Source: Paenibacillus pinisoli (GTDB lineage: Bacteria > Bacillota > Bacilli > Paenibacillales > Paenibacillaceae). Taken from it: a stretch of DNA of 64,000 nt. The DNA is taken from assembly GCF_003605435.1 (NCBI RefSeq), contig NZ_QXQB01000004.1:248001-312000 (forward strand). The letters are read 5' to 3'. The first letter of the stretch is position 1. Each line of letters starts with the position of its first letter. The notes under the pieces are model-generated. The model made no database searches and was not told the origin of the DNA. It was given only the letters and a program-made list of their open reading frames with translations. Below, in pieces: positions 18,465 through 27,934 of this stretch. Both the position numbers and the translations under genes were made by a program.

Positions 18465-18492
18465 CATAACACCGGATTGTTCCGTTGTTATG
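18465..18492. other. Near-perfect hairpin upstream of the NRPS promoter
   Basis: CATAACACCGGA pairs with TCCGTTGTTATG around a TTGT loop (11 of 12 pairs), followed by a T-rich stretch. It lies about 70 bases upstream of the NRPS -35 box and could be an operator or an insulating terminator. Confidence 0.5.
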
Positions 18493-18560
18493 TTTGTTTA
18501 TAGATTTTTCAAACGTTTCATGGCAATATTGTAAACTTGTCGATATAAGTATCGCATTTG

Positions 18561-18590
18561 TTGACGCATTGAGAAGAACTCTGTTATATT
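18561..18590 (+). promoter_or_regulatory. Sigma-A promoter of the NRPS/PKS operon
   Basis: TTGACG (18561-18566) and TATATT (18585-18590) are separated by 18 bases in an AT-rich stretch. Transcription would begin near 18597, giving a leader of about 434 nt before the NRPS start at 19031. It is the best promoter-like sequence in the 758 bases between the SDR and the NRPS. Confidence 0.65.
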
Positions 18591-18690
18591 ATTTCTAAAT
18601 TCGCACGAATCTACTAAATTTACTTTTATCGGAATCTATTGCATACTGTGAAGTCGAATGGACGCGCAATGTGACAGTTACCGGTATTCC

Positions 18691-18810
18691 CACCACGACA
18701 ACGACTCGCAACACCCAGATTGTACCCGACCATCACCACGACAACTGCCCGCAACAACCAGATTGAGCTCCCTCGCCATCACGACCATTACCCGCATCAC
18801 CCAGATGAAG
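18691..18810 (+). repeat. Three degenerate 43-bp repeats in the NRPS leader
   Basis: Copies start at 18691, 18734 and 18777 with CACCACGACA, CACCACGACA and CATCACGACC, each continuing CGCAACA-CCAGAT or CGCATCACCCAGAT. The spacing is exactly 43 bases twice. A weaker echo (CGCAATCAGCCAGA) occurs near 18858. They are rich in C and A and lie in the untranslated leader. No ribosome site or convincing small ORF goes with them. Confidence 0.7.
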
Positions 18811-19030
18811 CCTGCATGACCACATGACCGCGACATACATCCACCTTGAATCGGCCCGCAATCAGCCAGAATCGTTCAGCACCCAGCAAAGCAATACCGC
18901 AACGAGATTTGCTCCCGTACATTGGACAAGTGATCCCGTCCGCCTATTGGCGTATGGGAACGAATATCGCAGACAGCATGAATCGGCCCGCGTTCACGTT
19001 CCGTTACACATCAACCCGGAGGTGATTCGG

Positions 19031-22000
19031 ATGTCTTTGGCGCCAGACGTTTCCCGTAACGTCTATGATTCTGTGCCGCTTTCTCATCCGCAGAAGCGAA
19101 TCTGGTATTTAGAGAAGATTTTCCCTGATACGTCCCTGTCCAATATCGGCGGACCTGTAAAAATCAAGGGCCGCACGGACTTTCAATTGCTGGAGAAGGC
19201 AATAGGACATTTCATTGCCAGCCATGAAGGCATTCGTCTGCAGCTGGACGAGTCCGATGGCGAGGCAAGGCAGTACGTAACGGATTTTAGCCATCAGCAG
19301 CTTGAGCTCTTCGACTTTTCGTCAGAGCCCGACCCTGAAGCGGCGTTCTGGAATTGGGTCAATCAAGAGGCGGGCGCTCCGTTCAAGCTCATCCATTCAC
19401 CGCTCTATTATTTTGCCATGTTCCGCATACATGAGGATGACTGCGGCTACTTGTTCAAGTGCCACCATATCATATGCGACGGCTGGTCCACCGGGATCAT
19501 GACCTCGCAAATCGCGGAATACTATACGCTGCTAGCTCAAGAAGGCATGGCTGAGACTGATGTGCAATTTCCCTCCTACCTCGACTATTTGAATAGCGAG
19601 CAAAGCTACTTGCAATCGAAGCGTTATGAGAAAAACAAGCTGTATTGGTCTCGTCAATTCGATAGATTGCCAGAGGGACTGGCCGTGGGGGATTCCTTCC
19701 TGACAGACGGCAGAAGGACCACTATCGAGCTGGATCAGCACCTGTCCTCGCGAATTCGCGATAAGGCGGTACAGGCTGGCGTGTCGCTGAATACGTTTTT
19801 CCTGCTCGTCTACTTTACGTATGCCTACAAGCGGAGCGGCCAGATTGACCTGGTGGCAGGCACCCCGGTATTGAACCGGTCAGGCAAGAGGGAGAAAGCG
19901 ATGTTCGGCATGTTCACGAGCACAATGCCGTTTCGCTTCCTGGTCAATCCAGATGCCTCGGTAACGGAATCGCTGGTCAGGCTCCAAAGAGAGCTTGTGG
20001 ATAACTACTATCATCAGCGATATCCCTACGATCTGCTCGTCAGGGATCTGGATCTCAAGAAGAAGGGATATGACCAGCTCTTTCACGCGTGCGTCAACTA
20101 TTACAATACAAGGCTAACCACCAGCATGAACGGAACGCCTGTAGAAAATATCGAGTTTTATAACGGCCATCAAGCGTACGAGCTTCAATGGATCGTTAAG
20201 AATTGGTCCGATTCAGGAGCTTTGACGCTTGACCTGGATTATCGAACGGATGTGTATTCGGAAGAGCAGATCAGCGAAATGGCAGAAGGATTGCTTGCGT
20301 TGATCGACGGAATGCTGGGCTCACCGGATTCGGCCCTCGGAAGTCTCTCGCTGCTGTCGGAGCAAGAGCGGCATAGGCAGCTTATGGAGCTTAACGATAC
20401 GGCAGCCGAATATCCGCACGACAAGACGGTCGTACAGCTATTCGAGGAGCAGGTTCAACTGACGCCTGAACGCATTGCCGTTCAACATGACGGAGGGGCG
20501 CTCACTTACCGCGAGCTGAACGCAGCGGCCAACCGGCTGGCCCGCCGGCTGATCGGGGCTGGCGTCAGCAAAGAAACTACGGTCGCCATATGGACCCATC
20601 ATGCAGCAGAGACGGTCATTGCCATATGGGGAGTGCTGAAGGCTGGAGGCGCATATGTGCCGGTGGATCCTGCTTATCCGGAGGAACGCATCCGCTACAT
20701 GCTGGAGGACTCCGGAGCGAAGCTTGTGCTGACGAATATAGACGGCATTGAAGGCCAGTATCCGGTGCCTTTCCTGGATCTAAGAGCGGCGTCAAGCTTT
20801 GATGATGAGAGCATCAACCCGGAGGTTCGGCTTGAACCGGATGACTTGGCTTACATCATCTACACGTCAGGTTCGACGGGACAGCCCAAAGGGGCAATGA
20901 TCGAGCATCGCGGGCTGACCAACTACATCTGGTGGGCGAAGCTCATGTATGCGAAGGAAGAGCCTGCCATATTCCCGCTCTATTCCTCGCTGGCATTCGA
21001 TTTGACGGTGACATCCGTATTTACGCCGCTTATCTGCGGGGGCATGATTGTGGTGTACCGGGATAACGGCGAGCAATTTATCCTTTATCGCATTCTTCAA
21101 GACAACCAGTGTACGGTAGTCAAGCTGACGCCGGCGCATCTGTCCCTGCTGCAAAATATCGACTGCCGCCATTCATCCGTAAGGCGGTTTATCGTTGGAG
21201 GTGAGGATCTAAAGACGAGCTTGGCTCGCAACATATATGACAATTGGGGAGGCCATATTGACGTTCTGAATGAATACGGCCCGACGGAGACGGTCGTCGG
21301 CTGCATGATCCATCGGTTTGATCCGAATGAAGATACGCGGGCATCGGTGCCTATCGGCATACCTGCGCATAATGTGATGATCTATTTGCTTGATCCGCAT
21401 TTGAATCCTGTGCCGGACGGCACGCTGGGCGAGATGTATATTTCCGGGGACGGGGTGGCGCGAGGCTACCGGAACCGGACTGATCTGACCAATGAACGGT
21501 TTGTAGACAATCCATTCCTTCCGGGCAAGCGCATGTACCGTACAGGCGATCTTGCGAAGAGGCTTCGGAATGGCAAGATTGAATATGCTGGCCGCACGGA
21601 TCATCAAGTGAAGATTCGTGGGCATCGAATAGAATTAGCCGAGATTGAGAAGACGCTGCTGCAGGATGCGCGGGTGCGCGATGCGGTTGTCATTGATAGG
21701 GAGCATGCCGACCACAGCAAGTATCTATGCGCCTATATTGTCAGCGCCGGTGAGCTCAGTCATGCGGAGCTAAGGCAGAGCCTGTCGGCGCAGCTGCCGG
21801 CTTACATGGTTCCGTCTTATTTCATAACGATGGACGAGATACCGCTTAGTGTGAACGGGAAAGTCAACCGCAAGCTGCTGCCGGAACCGGAGCCGGCTTC
21901 GAATATCGATGTGCCGTACCAGGGGGGACGGAACGATGCAGAGCATGCGCTGCTGGAAGTGCTGAGCGAGCTGCTTGGCATTCATCCGGTTGGAATCCGG

Positions 22001-23542
22001 GATAACTTCTATCATCTCGGAGGCGATTCCATCAAGGCCATTCAGGCCGCATCCAGGTTGAACGGACTTGGTTACAGCATCAAAGTCAAGGAGATATTGG
22101 GATCTCCTGTTATAGAGGATATGGCCGGATTGATGCAGCCTATGAGCGAGAGTGCGCATTATCCGCAGACACAAGCAGCAGGCCCAATCCGCCCATGGCC
22201 GATCGCTTCCTGGTTTCTCCGCCAGAACTTCCGGGAGCGGAATCATTATCATCAATCCGTCCTGCTGGCCCTAAAGCAAGAAGCGACGCTTGCCGAGCTG
22301 GAGCAAGTGCTGCAGAAGCTGGTTGAGCATCACGACTCTCTCAGGATTGGAATTGATTCTGACCTTGATGCATTCGTGTATGTGAACGATCCGGAATATC
22401 AGGTTAAGATCGGCTTTCATTCTTTAGCGGACTGCTCGGATGAAGAGCAGTTGCTCAGCATGTCACGTATCGGTGAAGCCGTAAAAGGCGCATGCGACCT
22501 GCGGGCAGGACGGCTGCTTCAAGCCTGCTTGTTCGATCTGGGGCGCAATGGCAGACGATTGCTGCTGGCCGCCCATCATATCGCCGTAGATGGCGTCACT
22601 TGGCGAATTCTACTGGAGGACCTGGCTGCCGGCTTGCAGGGGCTCCGTTCAGGACAACCCGTAAAGCTTCAGGATAAGACGGCATCCGTGCAGGAATGGT
22701 CCGAGCAATGGCATCAGCACCGGCTGTCAGATCAGGAATCATTGTATTGGCAGTCGGCCGCAAGCGGTCTAAGGACGATTCCGTTCGATATGGAAGACGG
22801 CATCGACGATATGGAGAGTGCAAGAGAAGCGGTATTCGAATTTACGGAGGAGGAGACTGCGCGCCTGCTAAGAGATGCCCACTTCGCATACGGTACGAAG
22901 CCGATGGATATCTTGATCGCGGCGCTGGGTCAATCGCTATTTGAACATTTTTCGCTGGAGCAAGTCGGTATTGAGCTGGAGGGGCACGGAAGAGAGGCGG
23001 TTGGCCATTCCGCCGATATTACCCGCACGGCAGGGTGGTTCACCTCGCTGTATCCGCTCAAGCTGTCGAATACGGCAAGCGGCCTCCAGGCATGGATCAA
23101 GACAGTGAAGGAGCAGTTGAGAGGGGTGCCGGGCAACGGTACCGGATTCGGCTTGCTGCAGCAGCGGGGAGACATTCCTGTAGAATATGCCGCGGACAAG
23201 CTGGTGCGCTTCAATTTCATGGGCGGCTTTGACAGCGAGTTCCGCAATGACTGGTTCGACTTGGCTGAGGAGTCCAGCGGCGCGGAGTCTGGAAGGCGCA
23301 ATGAGCTTACGGCACTGATTGATATTCATGCCATCGTCGTCCGCAGCAAGCTGCGGGTCCATGCCGCCTATAGCGCCAACCGGTTTCTGAGCTCGACTGT
23401 GGAGTCGTGGATGCAAGCCTATAAGAATAAGCTCGCGGCAGTCGTCAATCATTGCTGCGGCAAAGAGACAACAGAATATACACCGTCGGATTTCGAAACG
23501 GTCAAGCTGTCTCAAGATGAGCTGGATAGCCTCTTGATGTAA
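19031..23542 (+). CDS. NRPS initiation module C-A(Asn)-PCP-E
   Basis: About 1503 residues. The condensation domain (about 12-440) has the active motif HHIICDGWS (about 145). The adenylation domain (about 456-955) has YTSGSTGQPKG and NGKVNRK. Specificity residues read by hand against GrsA-Phe give D-L-T-K-I-G-E-V-G-K, one change from the asparagine code I know (DLTKLGEVGK). The carrier protein has LGGDSIK (about 997). The epimerase (about 1035-1490) has HHIAVDGVTW. A first module with a C domain before Asn and an E domain after it predicts an N-acyl-D-Asn start unit. A longer frame begins at 18824, but GGAGGTGAT at 19018 is ideally spaced for ATG 19031, and the upstream codons resemble the leader repeats. 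Confidence 0.92.
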   Translation: MSLAPDVSRNVYDSVPLSHPQKRIWYLEKIFPDTSLSNIGGPVKIKGRTDFQLLEKAIGHFIASHEGIRLQLDESDGEARQYVTDFSHQQLELFDFSSEPDPEAAFWNWVNQEAGAPFKLIHSPLYYFAMFRIHEDDCGYLFKCHHIICDGWSTGIMTSQIAEYYTLLAQEGMAETDVQFPSYLDYLNSEQSYLQSKRYEKNKLYWSRQFDRLPEGLAVGDSFLTDGRRTTIELDQHLSSRIRDKAVQAGVSLNTFFLLVYFTYAYKRSGQIDLVAGTPVLNRSGKREKAMFGMFTSTMPFRFLVNPDASVTESLVRLQRELVDNYYHQRYPYDLLVRDLDLKKKGYDQLFHACVNYYNTRLTTSMNGTPVENIEFYNGHQAYELQWIVKNWSDSGALTLDLDYRTDVYSEEQISEMAEGLLALIDGMLGSPDSALGSLSLLSEQERHRQLMELNDTAAEYPHDKTVVQLFEEQVQLTPERIAVQHDGGALTYRELNAAANRLARRLIGAGVSKETTVAIWTHHAAETVIAIWGVLKAGGAYVPVDPAYPEERIRYMLEDSGAKLVLTNIDGIEGQYPVPFLDLRAASSFDDESINPEVRLEPDDLAYIIYTSGSTGQPKGAMIEHRGLTNYIWWAKLMYAKEEPAIFPLYSSLAFDLTVTSVFTPLICGGMIVVYRDNGEQFILYRILQDNQCTVVKLTPAHLSLLQNIDCRHSSVRRFIVGGEDLKTSLARNIYDNWGGHIDVLNEYGPTETVVGCMIHRFDPNEDTRASVPIGIPAHNVMIYLLDPHLNPVPDGTLGEMYISGDGVARGYRNRTDLTNERFVDNPFLPGKRMYRTGDLAKRLRNGKIEYAGRTDHQVKIRGHRIELAEIEKTLLQDARVRDAVVIDREHADHSKYLCAYIVSAGELSHAELRQSLSAQLPAYMVPSYFITMDEIPLSVNGKVNRKLLPEPEPASNIDVPYQGGRNDAEHALLEVLSELLGIHPVGIRDNFYHLGGDSIKAIQAASRLNGLGYSIKVKEILGSPVIEDMAGLMQPMSESAHYPQTQAAGPIRPWPIASWFLRQNFRERNHYHQSVLLALKQEATLAELEQVLQKLVEHHDSLRIGIDSDLDAFVYVNDPEYQVKIGFHSLADCSDEEQLLSMSRIGEAVKGACDLRAGRLLQACLFDLGRNGRRLLLAAHHIAVDGVTWRILLEDLAAGLQGLRSGQPVKLQDKTASVQEWSEQWHQHRLSDQESLYWQSAASGLRTIPFDMEDGIDDMESAREAVFEFTEEETARLLRDAHFAYGTKPMDILIAALGQSLFEHFSLEQVGIELEGHGREAVGHSADITRTAGWFTSLYPLKLSNTASGLQAWIKTVKEQLRGVPGNGTGFGLLQQRGDIPVEYAADKLVRFNFMGGFDSEFRNDWFDLAEESSGAESGRRNELTALIDIHAIVVRSKLRVHAAYSANRFLSSTVESWMQAYKNKLAAVVNHCCGKETTEYTPSDFETVKLSQDELDSLLM

Positions 23543-23567
23543 CAAGCGAATGGGAAGGAGGAATCTG

Positions 23568-24818
23568 ATGTCTAAAGTCGTGTTTTTCGGCGTGGATTTG
23601 CATGGGCACGTCAACCCGACGCTGGGACTGGTCTCCAAGCTGATCGAGCGCGGGGAGGAGGTTGTATATTATTGCAGCGACGCCTTCCGCGATAAGATCG
23701 AAGGGACAGGCGCATCGTTCCGCAGCTACCGGGGGCTGCTTGGCTTCAGCACTCATAAGGGAAGCGGGATTGACACCTTTCTTGTATTTGCCGATTTTCT
23801 CATGGACCGGAGCCGGATTTTGACGTCCGCCTTGTTCGATGAAGTGGCTAAGCTTAGCCCTGATTATATCATCCATGACGCTTTCGGTTTATGGGGGAAG
23901 GATATGGCCGCAAAGCTGGATGTGCCGGGCATCGCTTTTTTTGCCAATTTCCCGTTTATTGACGAGATGGCGGACAGAGACCCCCAGTTTTTTATGGAAT
24001 ACGTCCTGAGGGCGCAAGGCGATCCGCTGTACGAGCGGAACAGAGGCAAGCACGATATATACCGGAAGCTGCTGGACCGCCTCTCCGGGATGATAGCGCT
24101 CAGATACAACCTGCCGCCTATGAATGTGATCAATGATGTGTTTTGCAGCAAGCAGCCGCTTAATCTGCTTTTCACATCCAGGGAATTTCAAATCTACGAA
24201 GATGCCTTCGATGACACTCATCTGTTCGCGGGCTACAGCTTGCATCCGCGCCGGGAGGCGGTTGAGTTTCCATATGAGCTGCTGGATGGAAGGCCGCTGG
24301 TCTATATTGCGTTCGGCACCATTCTGAATGAGTTAAGGGATGCCTATGAAGCGTGCTTCGCCGCACTTGGAGATGGCCGGTACCAGGTTGTCATGTCGGT
24401 CGGCAGCACAGATCTTGCCGGGCTTCGCGAATTGATTCCGGATAACTTTATCGTCCGCTCTTACGTACCGCAGCTGGACATACTGAGCCGTGCAGCACTC
24501 TTTATTACCCACGGAGGCGCCAACAGCATTTATGAATCACTATGCAGCGAAGTGCCCATGGTCGTTCTGCCGCAGGTATTCGACGAGTATATGGGGGCGC
24601 TGATGGTCGAACGGGCAGGGGCAGGAATTTATATTCGCGATTCGCGGGCCGCGCCGGACCAATTGAAGCAGGCGGTAGATCGGGCAGTTTCGCTGCCGGA
24701 ATTCAAGGCGAGCTGTGCGAGGGTCCGCGAATCGTTCGAGCGGACGGGCGGCCTGGACCGCGCTGTAGAAGAAATTCTCAAATATACGAAGCAGAAGGTG
24801 TACGATGATGCCTATTAG
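23568..24818 (+). CDS. MGT-family UDP-sugar glycosyltransferase
   Basis: About 416 residues of the GT-B, GT1/MGT family (YjiC, OleD, macrolide glycosyltransferases). The N terminus, FFGVDLHGHVNPTLGLVSKL, carries the acceptor-side HxNP landmark. The donor-binding C half has FITHGGANSIYESL and VLPQVFDEYMGA. It should add a sugar from a nucleotide donor to a small-molecule acceptor, here probably the NRPS/PKS product or an intermediate, as tailoring or as temporary self-protection. ATG 23568 follows AAGGAGG at good spacing; the in-frame ATG at 23550 lies before that site and is rejected. It overlaps the next gene by 14 bases. Confidence 0.88.
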   Translation: MSKVVFFGVDLHGHVNPTLGLVSKLIERGEEVVYYCSDAFRDKIEGTGASFRSYRGLLGFSTHKGSGIDTFLVFADFLMDRSRILTSALFDEVAKLSPDYIIHDAFGLWGKDMAAKLDVPGIAFFANFPFIDEMADRDPQFFMEYVLRAQGDPLYERNRGKHDIYRKLLDRLSGMIALRYNLPPMNVINDVFCSKQPLNLLFTSREFQIYEDAFDDTHLFAGYSLHPRREAVEFPYELLDGRPLVYIAFGTILNELRDAYEACFAALGDGRYQVVMSVGSTDLAGLRELIPDNFIVRSYVPQLDILSRAALFITHGGANSIYESLCSEVPMVVLPQVFDEYMGALMVERAGAGIYIRDSRAAPDQLKQAVDRAVSLPEFKASCARVRESFERTGGLDRAVEEILKYTKQKVYDDAY

Positions 24819-27800
24819 ACGTTGGTTGTTGTTCATTGCCAGTATCGTAATTCTATTATCGGTAAGCCAGCCGGGAGCTGCTTACGCCGCCGACTTGTCC
24901 GGCAAGGAAGCGGAGATCGAGCAGTTTATCGAGAAGAGCTGGGACAAGTCGAATATACCGGGCATGTCCGTCGTTATCGTCAACGGGGGACAGACGGTAT
25001 ACCAGAAGGGATTCGGCCATGCCGACGTAAGCCGCGACGTGCCTGTGACGCCAGAGACGCTATTCGAGCTGGGTTCGACCAGCAAGGCGTTTACAGCGCT
25101 GGCCGTGCTGCAGCTGGAGGAAGAAGGCAAGCTGAATCTGGATAATAAGGTGACGTCGTATCTGCCTTGGCTGGAGCTGACCTACAAAGGAATGCCTGCC
25201 GACGTCACACTCCGGCAATTCCTGCATCATACAAGCGGCGTGCCGTTCAAGACAATCGGCGATATTCCAGCGGCAGATGGCGAGGGCGCGCTTGAGGAGA
25301 CGGTGCGCACGCTCGTGGGGCTTGAGCTCGAGCGGCAGCCCGGTGAAAGCTATGAATACGCAACGATCAACTATGACGTGCTTGGATTGATTATTCAGAA
25401 TGTATCCGGGCTGACCTATGAGCAATATGTGCAGGAGCAGGTGCTTGCGCCGCTGGGCTTGACCTCGACGTTCATGTTCCGGCAGGAAGCGGCGCAGCAC
25501 CAATTCTCCAAAGGCTATAAGGTCAAAATGCTTAGGACGGCTGAATACGACGCGCCGATGTACCGGGGCAATACTCCGGCAGGCTATATCATTTCGAATG
25601 CGACGGATATGGCCAGATGGCTAAAAATTCAGCTTGGCGCCGAAGCGGTCGCGGGCTCCTTCGCCGATCTGCTGGCAAAGTCGCATCTTCCGGACCGGAC
25701 GGTACCTCCCGGCGGCGACGGCTCCTCGTATGCGGCAGGCTGGAGCGTCTACCAGGATGGATCGGGCGAAATCTCGCATGCCGGAGGCAACCCGAACTAT
25801 TCGTCCTACTTCGTATTCCGTCCCGAAGACGGTGTAGGCGTGGCGGTGCTCGCCAACCTGAACTCGCCGTATTCGGGAACGATTGCCCAAGGCATTATGA
25901 ATATCATTGTCGGCAAGGATACGCCTGACCCGGTAAGCGACCAGTACAAAGGAATCGATAATATGGCGACCTTTATCCTGTTCGTGCTCATACCGGTGGC
26001 GATGCTTGTGCTATGGAAGACGGGCACGGTCGTTGCGCAAGCGGCGGGCGGGTCGCGCAGATTCCAGGGCAAGCCGCTATCAGTTCTCATGCAGCTGATG
26101 ATGCTGGCTGTATTCCTCGGCGGAATGGCCTATGCTCTGTACCGTATCCCGGACATCTTGTTCTGGGGACTGAATTGGGACTTCGTTCTGGTCTGGGCGC
26201 CCGACACTCTTCTGTACGCAGTGATTATGCTGCTGGCGACTGTCGTATTGTTCGGTCTGTACATGATGGCTTCGAGCATGTTCCCGAAGCCGGGCGACCG
26301 CTCGATGTTTGCCCTGGTGCTGCTCAGTATCGCCAGCGGCTTCGGCAACGCCATGATTATATTCATCGTTAATGAAACGCTGAACCGCGGCGTGGATGAC
26401 TTCCAAGGCGGGCTGTTCCTTTATTTTGCATTCGGCATAGCCGTCTATGTCGTAGGACAGAAGCTGGTGCGGACGAGACTAGTGAAGATAGCCAACGACA
26501 TGGTGTACGAGACGCGGATGGAGCTGCTGGGGAAAATACTGAAAACCTCCTATCAGCGCATCGAAAACGTAGAGGACGGCAAAATCCAGGCTTCGCTCAA
26601 TAACGATACCGAACGGATCAGCGGCTTCTCCAATGTGGTCATCACAGGAGCGACAGCTTTGGTCACGCTTATCTGCTGCTTTGTCTATATGGGCATTATC
26701 AGCTTGCAAGGATTGCTGATCGCTATGGTCTTTATCGTATTGGCTGCCGGGCTTCACTATGTGACGGGCATTAAGGCGAACCGGATATGGGGAGAGACCC
26801 GCGATATTCAAAATGTGTTTTTCCGCTTCATTAACGATTTGATGCACGGCTTCAAGGAGCTCAGCTTGAATAGACGCAAGCGCGCAGGCTTTCAGAGCGA
26901 TATGGAAGAGAGCTGCAATACGTACCGGGACAAGCGGATCAAAGGCGATCTTCAGTACGCCAATGTCAATGTCATCGGCGAATTGCTATTCACATTTGTC
27001 ATCGGTTCGGTTGTGTTCCTGTTCCCGCTGCTGTTCAGCGAGCTGAAGGAGCACACGCTTCGCAATTATGTGTTCGTATTGCTCTATATGACAGGCCCGA
27101 TTCATGGCATTCTCAATACCATCCCCAATGCGATCCAGATTCGGATCAGCTGGAATCGCATCAAGCAGCTGTCGGCGGAGCTGGATACGATACACGAGGA
27201 GAACGAACGCAAGAAATCGGAGCCGCTTCCCGCGCTGCTGGAGCTTCGATCGGTCGCATTCCATTACAGCAACAAGGAAGGCGAGACGTTCTCGGTCGGC
27301 CCGATTAATTGCGAATTCCGCCCGGGCGAAATAACGTTCATCACCGGCGGCAACGGCAGCGGCAAATCGACCTTGGCGAAGCTGATTACCGGCTTGTACG
27401 CCCCTGCGGAGGGAGAGGTGCGGCTTGACGGCGAGGGGACGGATTCCAGAAGGCTGGGCGAGCAGTTCTCCGCTATATTCAGCGACTTCTATCTGTTCCA
27501 GAAGCTGTACGGCATCGACTACTCGACGAAAGGGCTGGAGATTGAGCGGCATCTTCGGGAGCTGCAGTTGACGGATAAGGTAGGGATTGAGAACGGCTCG
27601 TTCAATACGACCAAGCTTTCGACCGGTCAGCGAAAGCGGCTTGCGCTGTTAATCAGCTATCTGGATGATCGGCCATTCTGTCTGTTCGACGAATGGGCAG
27701 CCGATCAGGATCCGGAATACCGCGCTTATTTCTACCATCAGTTGCTGCCTGATTTGAAAAACCGGGGCAAATGCGTCATAGCCATTACACATGATGACCG

Positions 27801-27897
27801 CTACTTCGATCTGGCAGACCAGACCATCAAGATGGAGATGGGACAGGTCGTGGAAGTGAAGTCCCGGGAGCTCGCAAGCAATGCGGTCTTATCCTAA
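24805..27897 (+). CDS. ClbP-type serine peptidase fused to ABC exporter (prodrug release)
   Basis: A protein of 1030 residues. A Sec signal (LLFIASIVILLSVSQPGAAYAA) is followed by an S12 beta-lactamase-fold peptidase (about 35-370) with SxxK as Ser91-Thr-Ser-Lys94 and a Tyr in YEYATINY near 185; ClbP uses Ser95, Lys98 and Tyr186 by memory. Three membrane helices (about 385-490) follow, as in ClbP and XcnG. Then comes an ABC membrane domain (about 495-790) and a nucleotide-binding domain with GGNGSGKST (about 847), LSTGQRKRLALL (about 938) and CLFDEWAADQDP, the cyclic-peptide-exporter type. This fusion resembles ZmaM of zwittermicin. It should export the N-acyl-D-Asn product and cut off the cap outside the membrane. 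It overlaps the glycosyltransferase gene by 14 bases. Confidence 0.9.
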   Translation: MMPIRRWLLFIASIVILLSVSQPGAAYAADLSGKEAEIEQFIEKSWDKSNIPGMSVVIVNGGQTVYQKGFGHADVSRDVPVTPETLFELGSTSKAFTALAVLQLEEEGKLNLDNKVTSYLPWLELTYKGMPADVTLRQFLHHTSGVPFKTIGDIPAADGEGALEETVRTLVGLELERQPGESYEYATINYDVLGLIIQNVSGLTYEQYVQEQVLAPLGLTSTFMFRQEAAQHQFSKGYKVKMLRTAEYDAPMYRGNTPAGYIISNATDMARWLKIQLGAEAVAGSFADLLAKSHLPDRTVPPGGDGSSYAAGWSVYQDGSGEISHAGGNPNYSSYFVFRPEDGVGVAVLANLNSPYSGTIAQGIMNIIVGKDTPDPVSDQYKGIDNMATFILFVLIPVAMLVLWKTGTVVAQAAGGSRRFQGKPLSVLMQLMMLAVFLGGMAYALYRIPDILFWGLNWDFVLVWAPDTLLYAVIMLLATVVLFGLYMMASSMFPKPGDRSMFALVLLSIASGFGNAMIIFIVNETLNRGVDDFQGGLFLYFAFGIAVYVVGQKLVRTRLVKIANDMVYETRMELLGKILKTSYQRIENVEDGKIQASLNNDTERISGFSNVVITGATALVTLICCFVYMGIISLQGLLIAMVFIVLAAGLHYVTGIKANRIWGETRDIQNVFFRFINDLMHGFKELSLNRRKRAGFQSDMEESCNTYRDKRIKGDLQYANVNVIGELLFTFVIGSVVFLFPLLFSELKEHTLRNYVFVLLYMTGPIHGILNTIPNAIQIRISWNRIKQLSAELDTIHEENERKKSEPLPALLELRSVAFHYSNKEGETFSVGPINCEFRPGEITFITGGNGSGKSTLAKLITGLYAPAEGEVRLDGEGTDSRRLGEQFSAIFSDFYLFQKLYGIDYSTKGLEIERHLRELQLTDKVGIENGSFNTTKLSTGQRKRLALLISYLDDRPFCLFDEWAADQDPEYRAYFYHQLLPDLKNRGKCVIAITHDDRYFDLADQTIKMEMGQVVEVKSRELASNAVLS

Positions 27898-27934
27898 TCG
27901 AAGTTTCTAGCTATAGCAGGGAGGGCGGGGAAGC

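Noticed and set aside
18505..18520. Catabolite (cre-like) site around AAACGTTT
   Set aside because: At least two mismatches to the cre consensus as I know it; not strong enough to list.
18824..19030. N-terminal extension of the NRPS from ATG 18824
   Set aside because: No ribosome site; content resembles the leader repeats; ideal GGAGGTGAT precedes ATG 19031.
18597..19030. Riboswitch or T-box in the NRPS leader
   Set aside because: No T-box sequence, anti-terminator pair or known aptamer landmark seen by eye.
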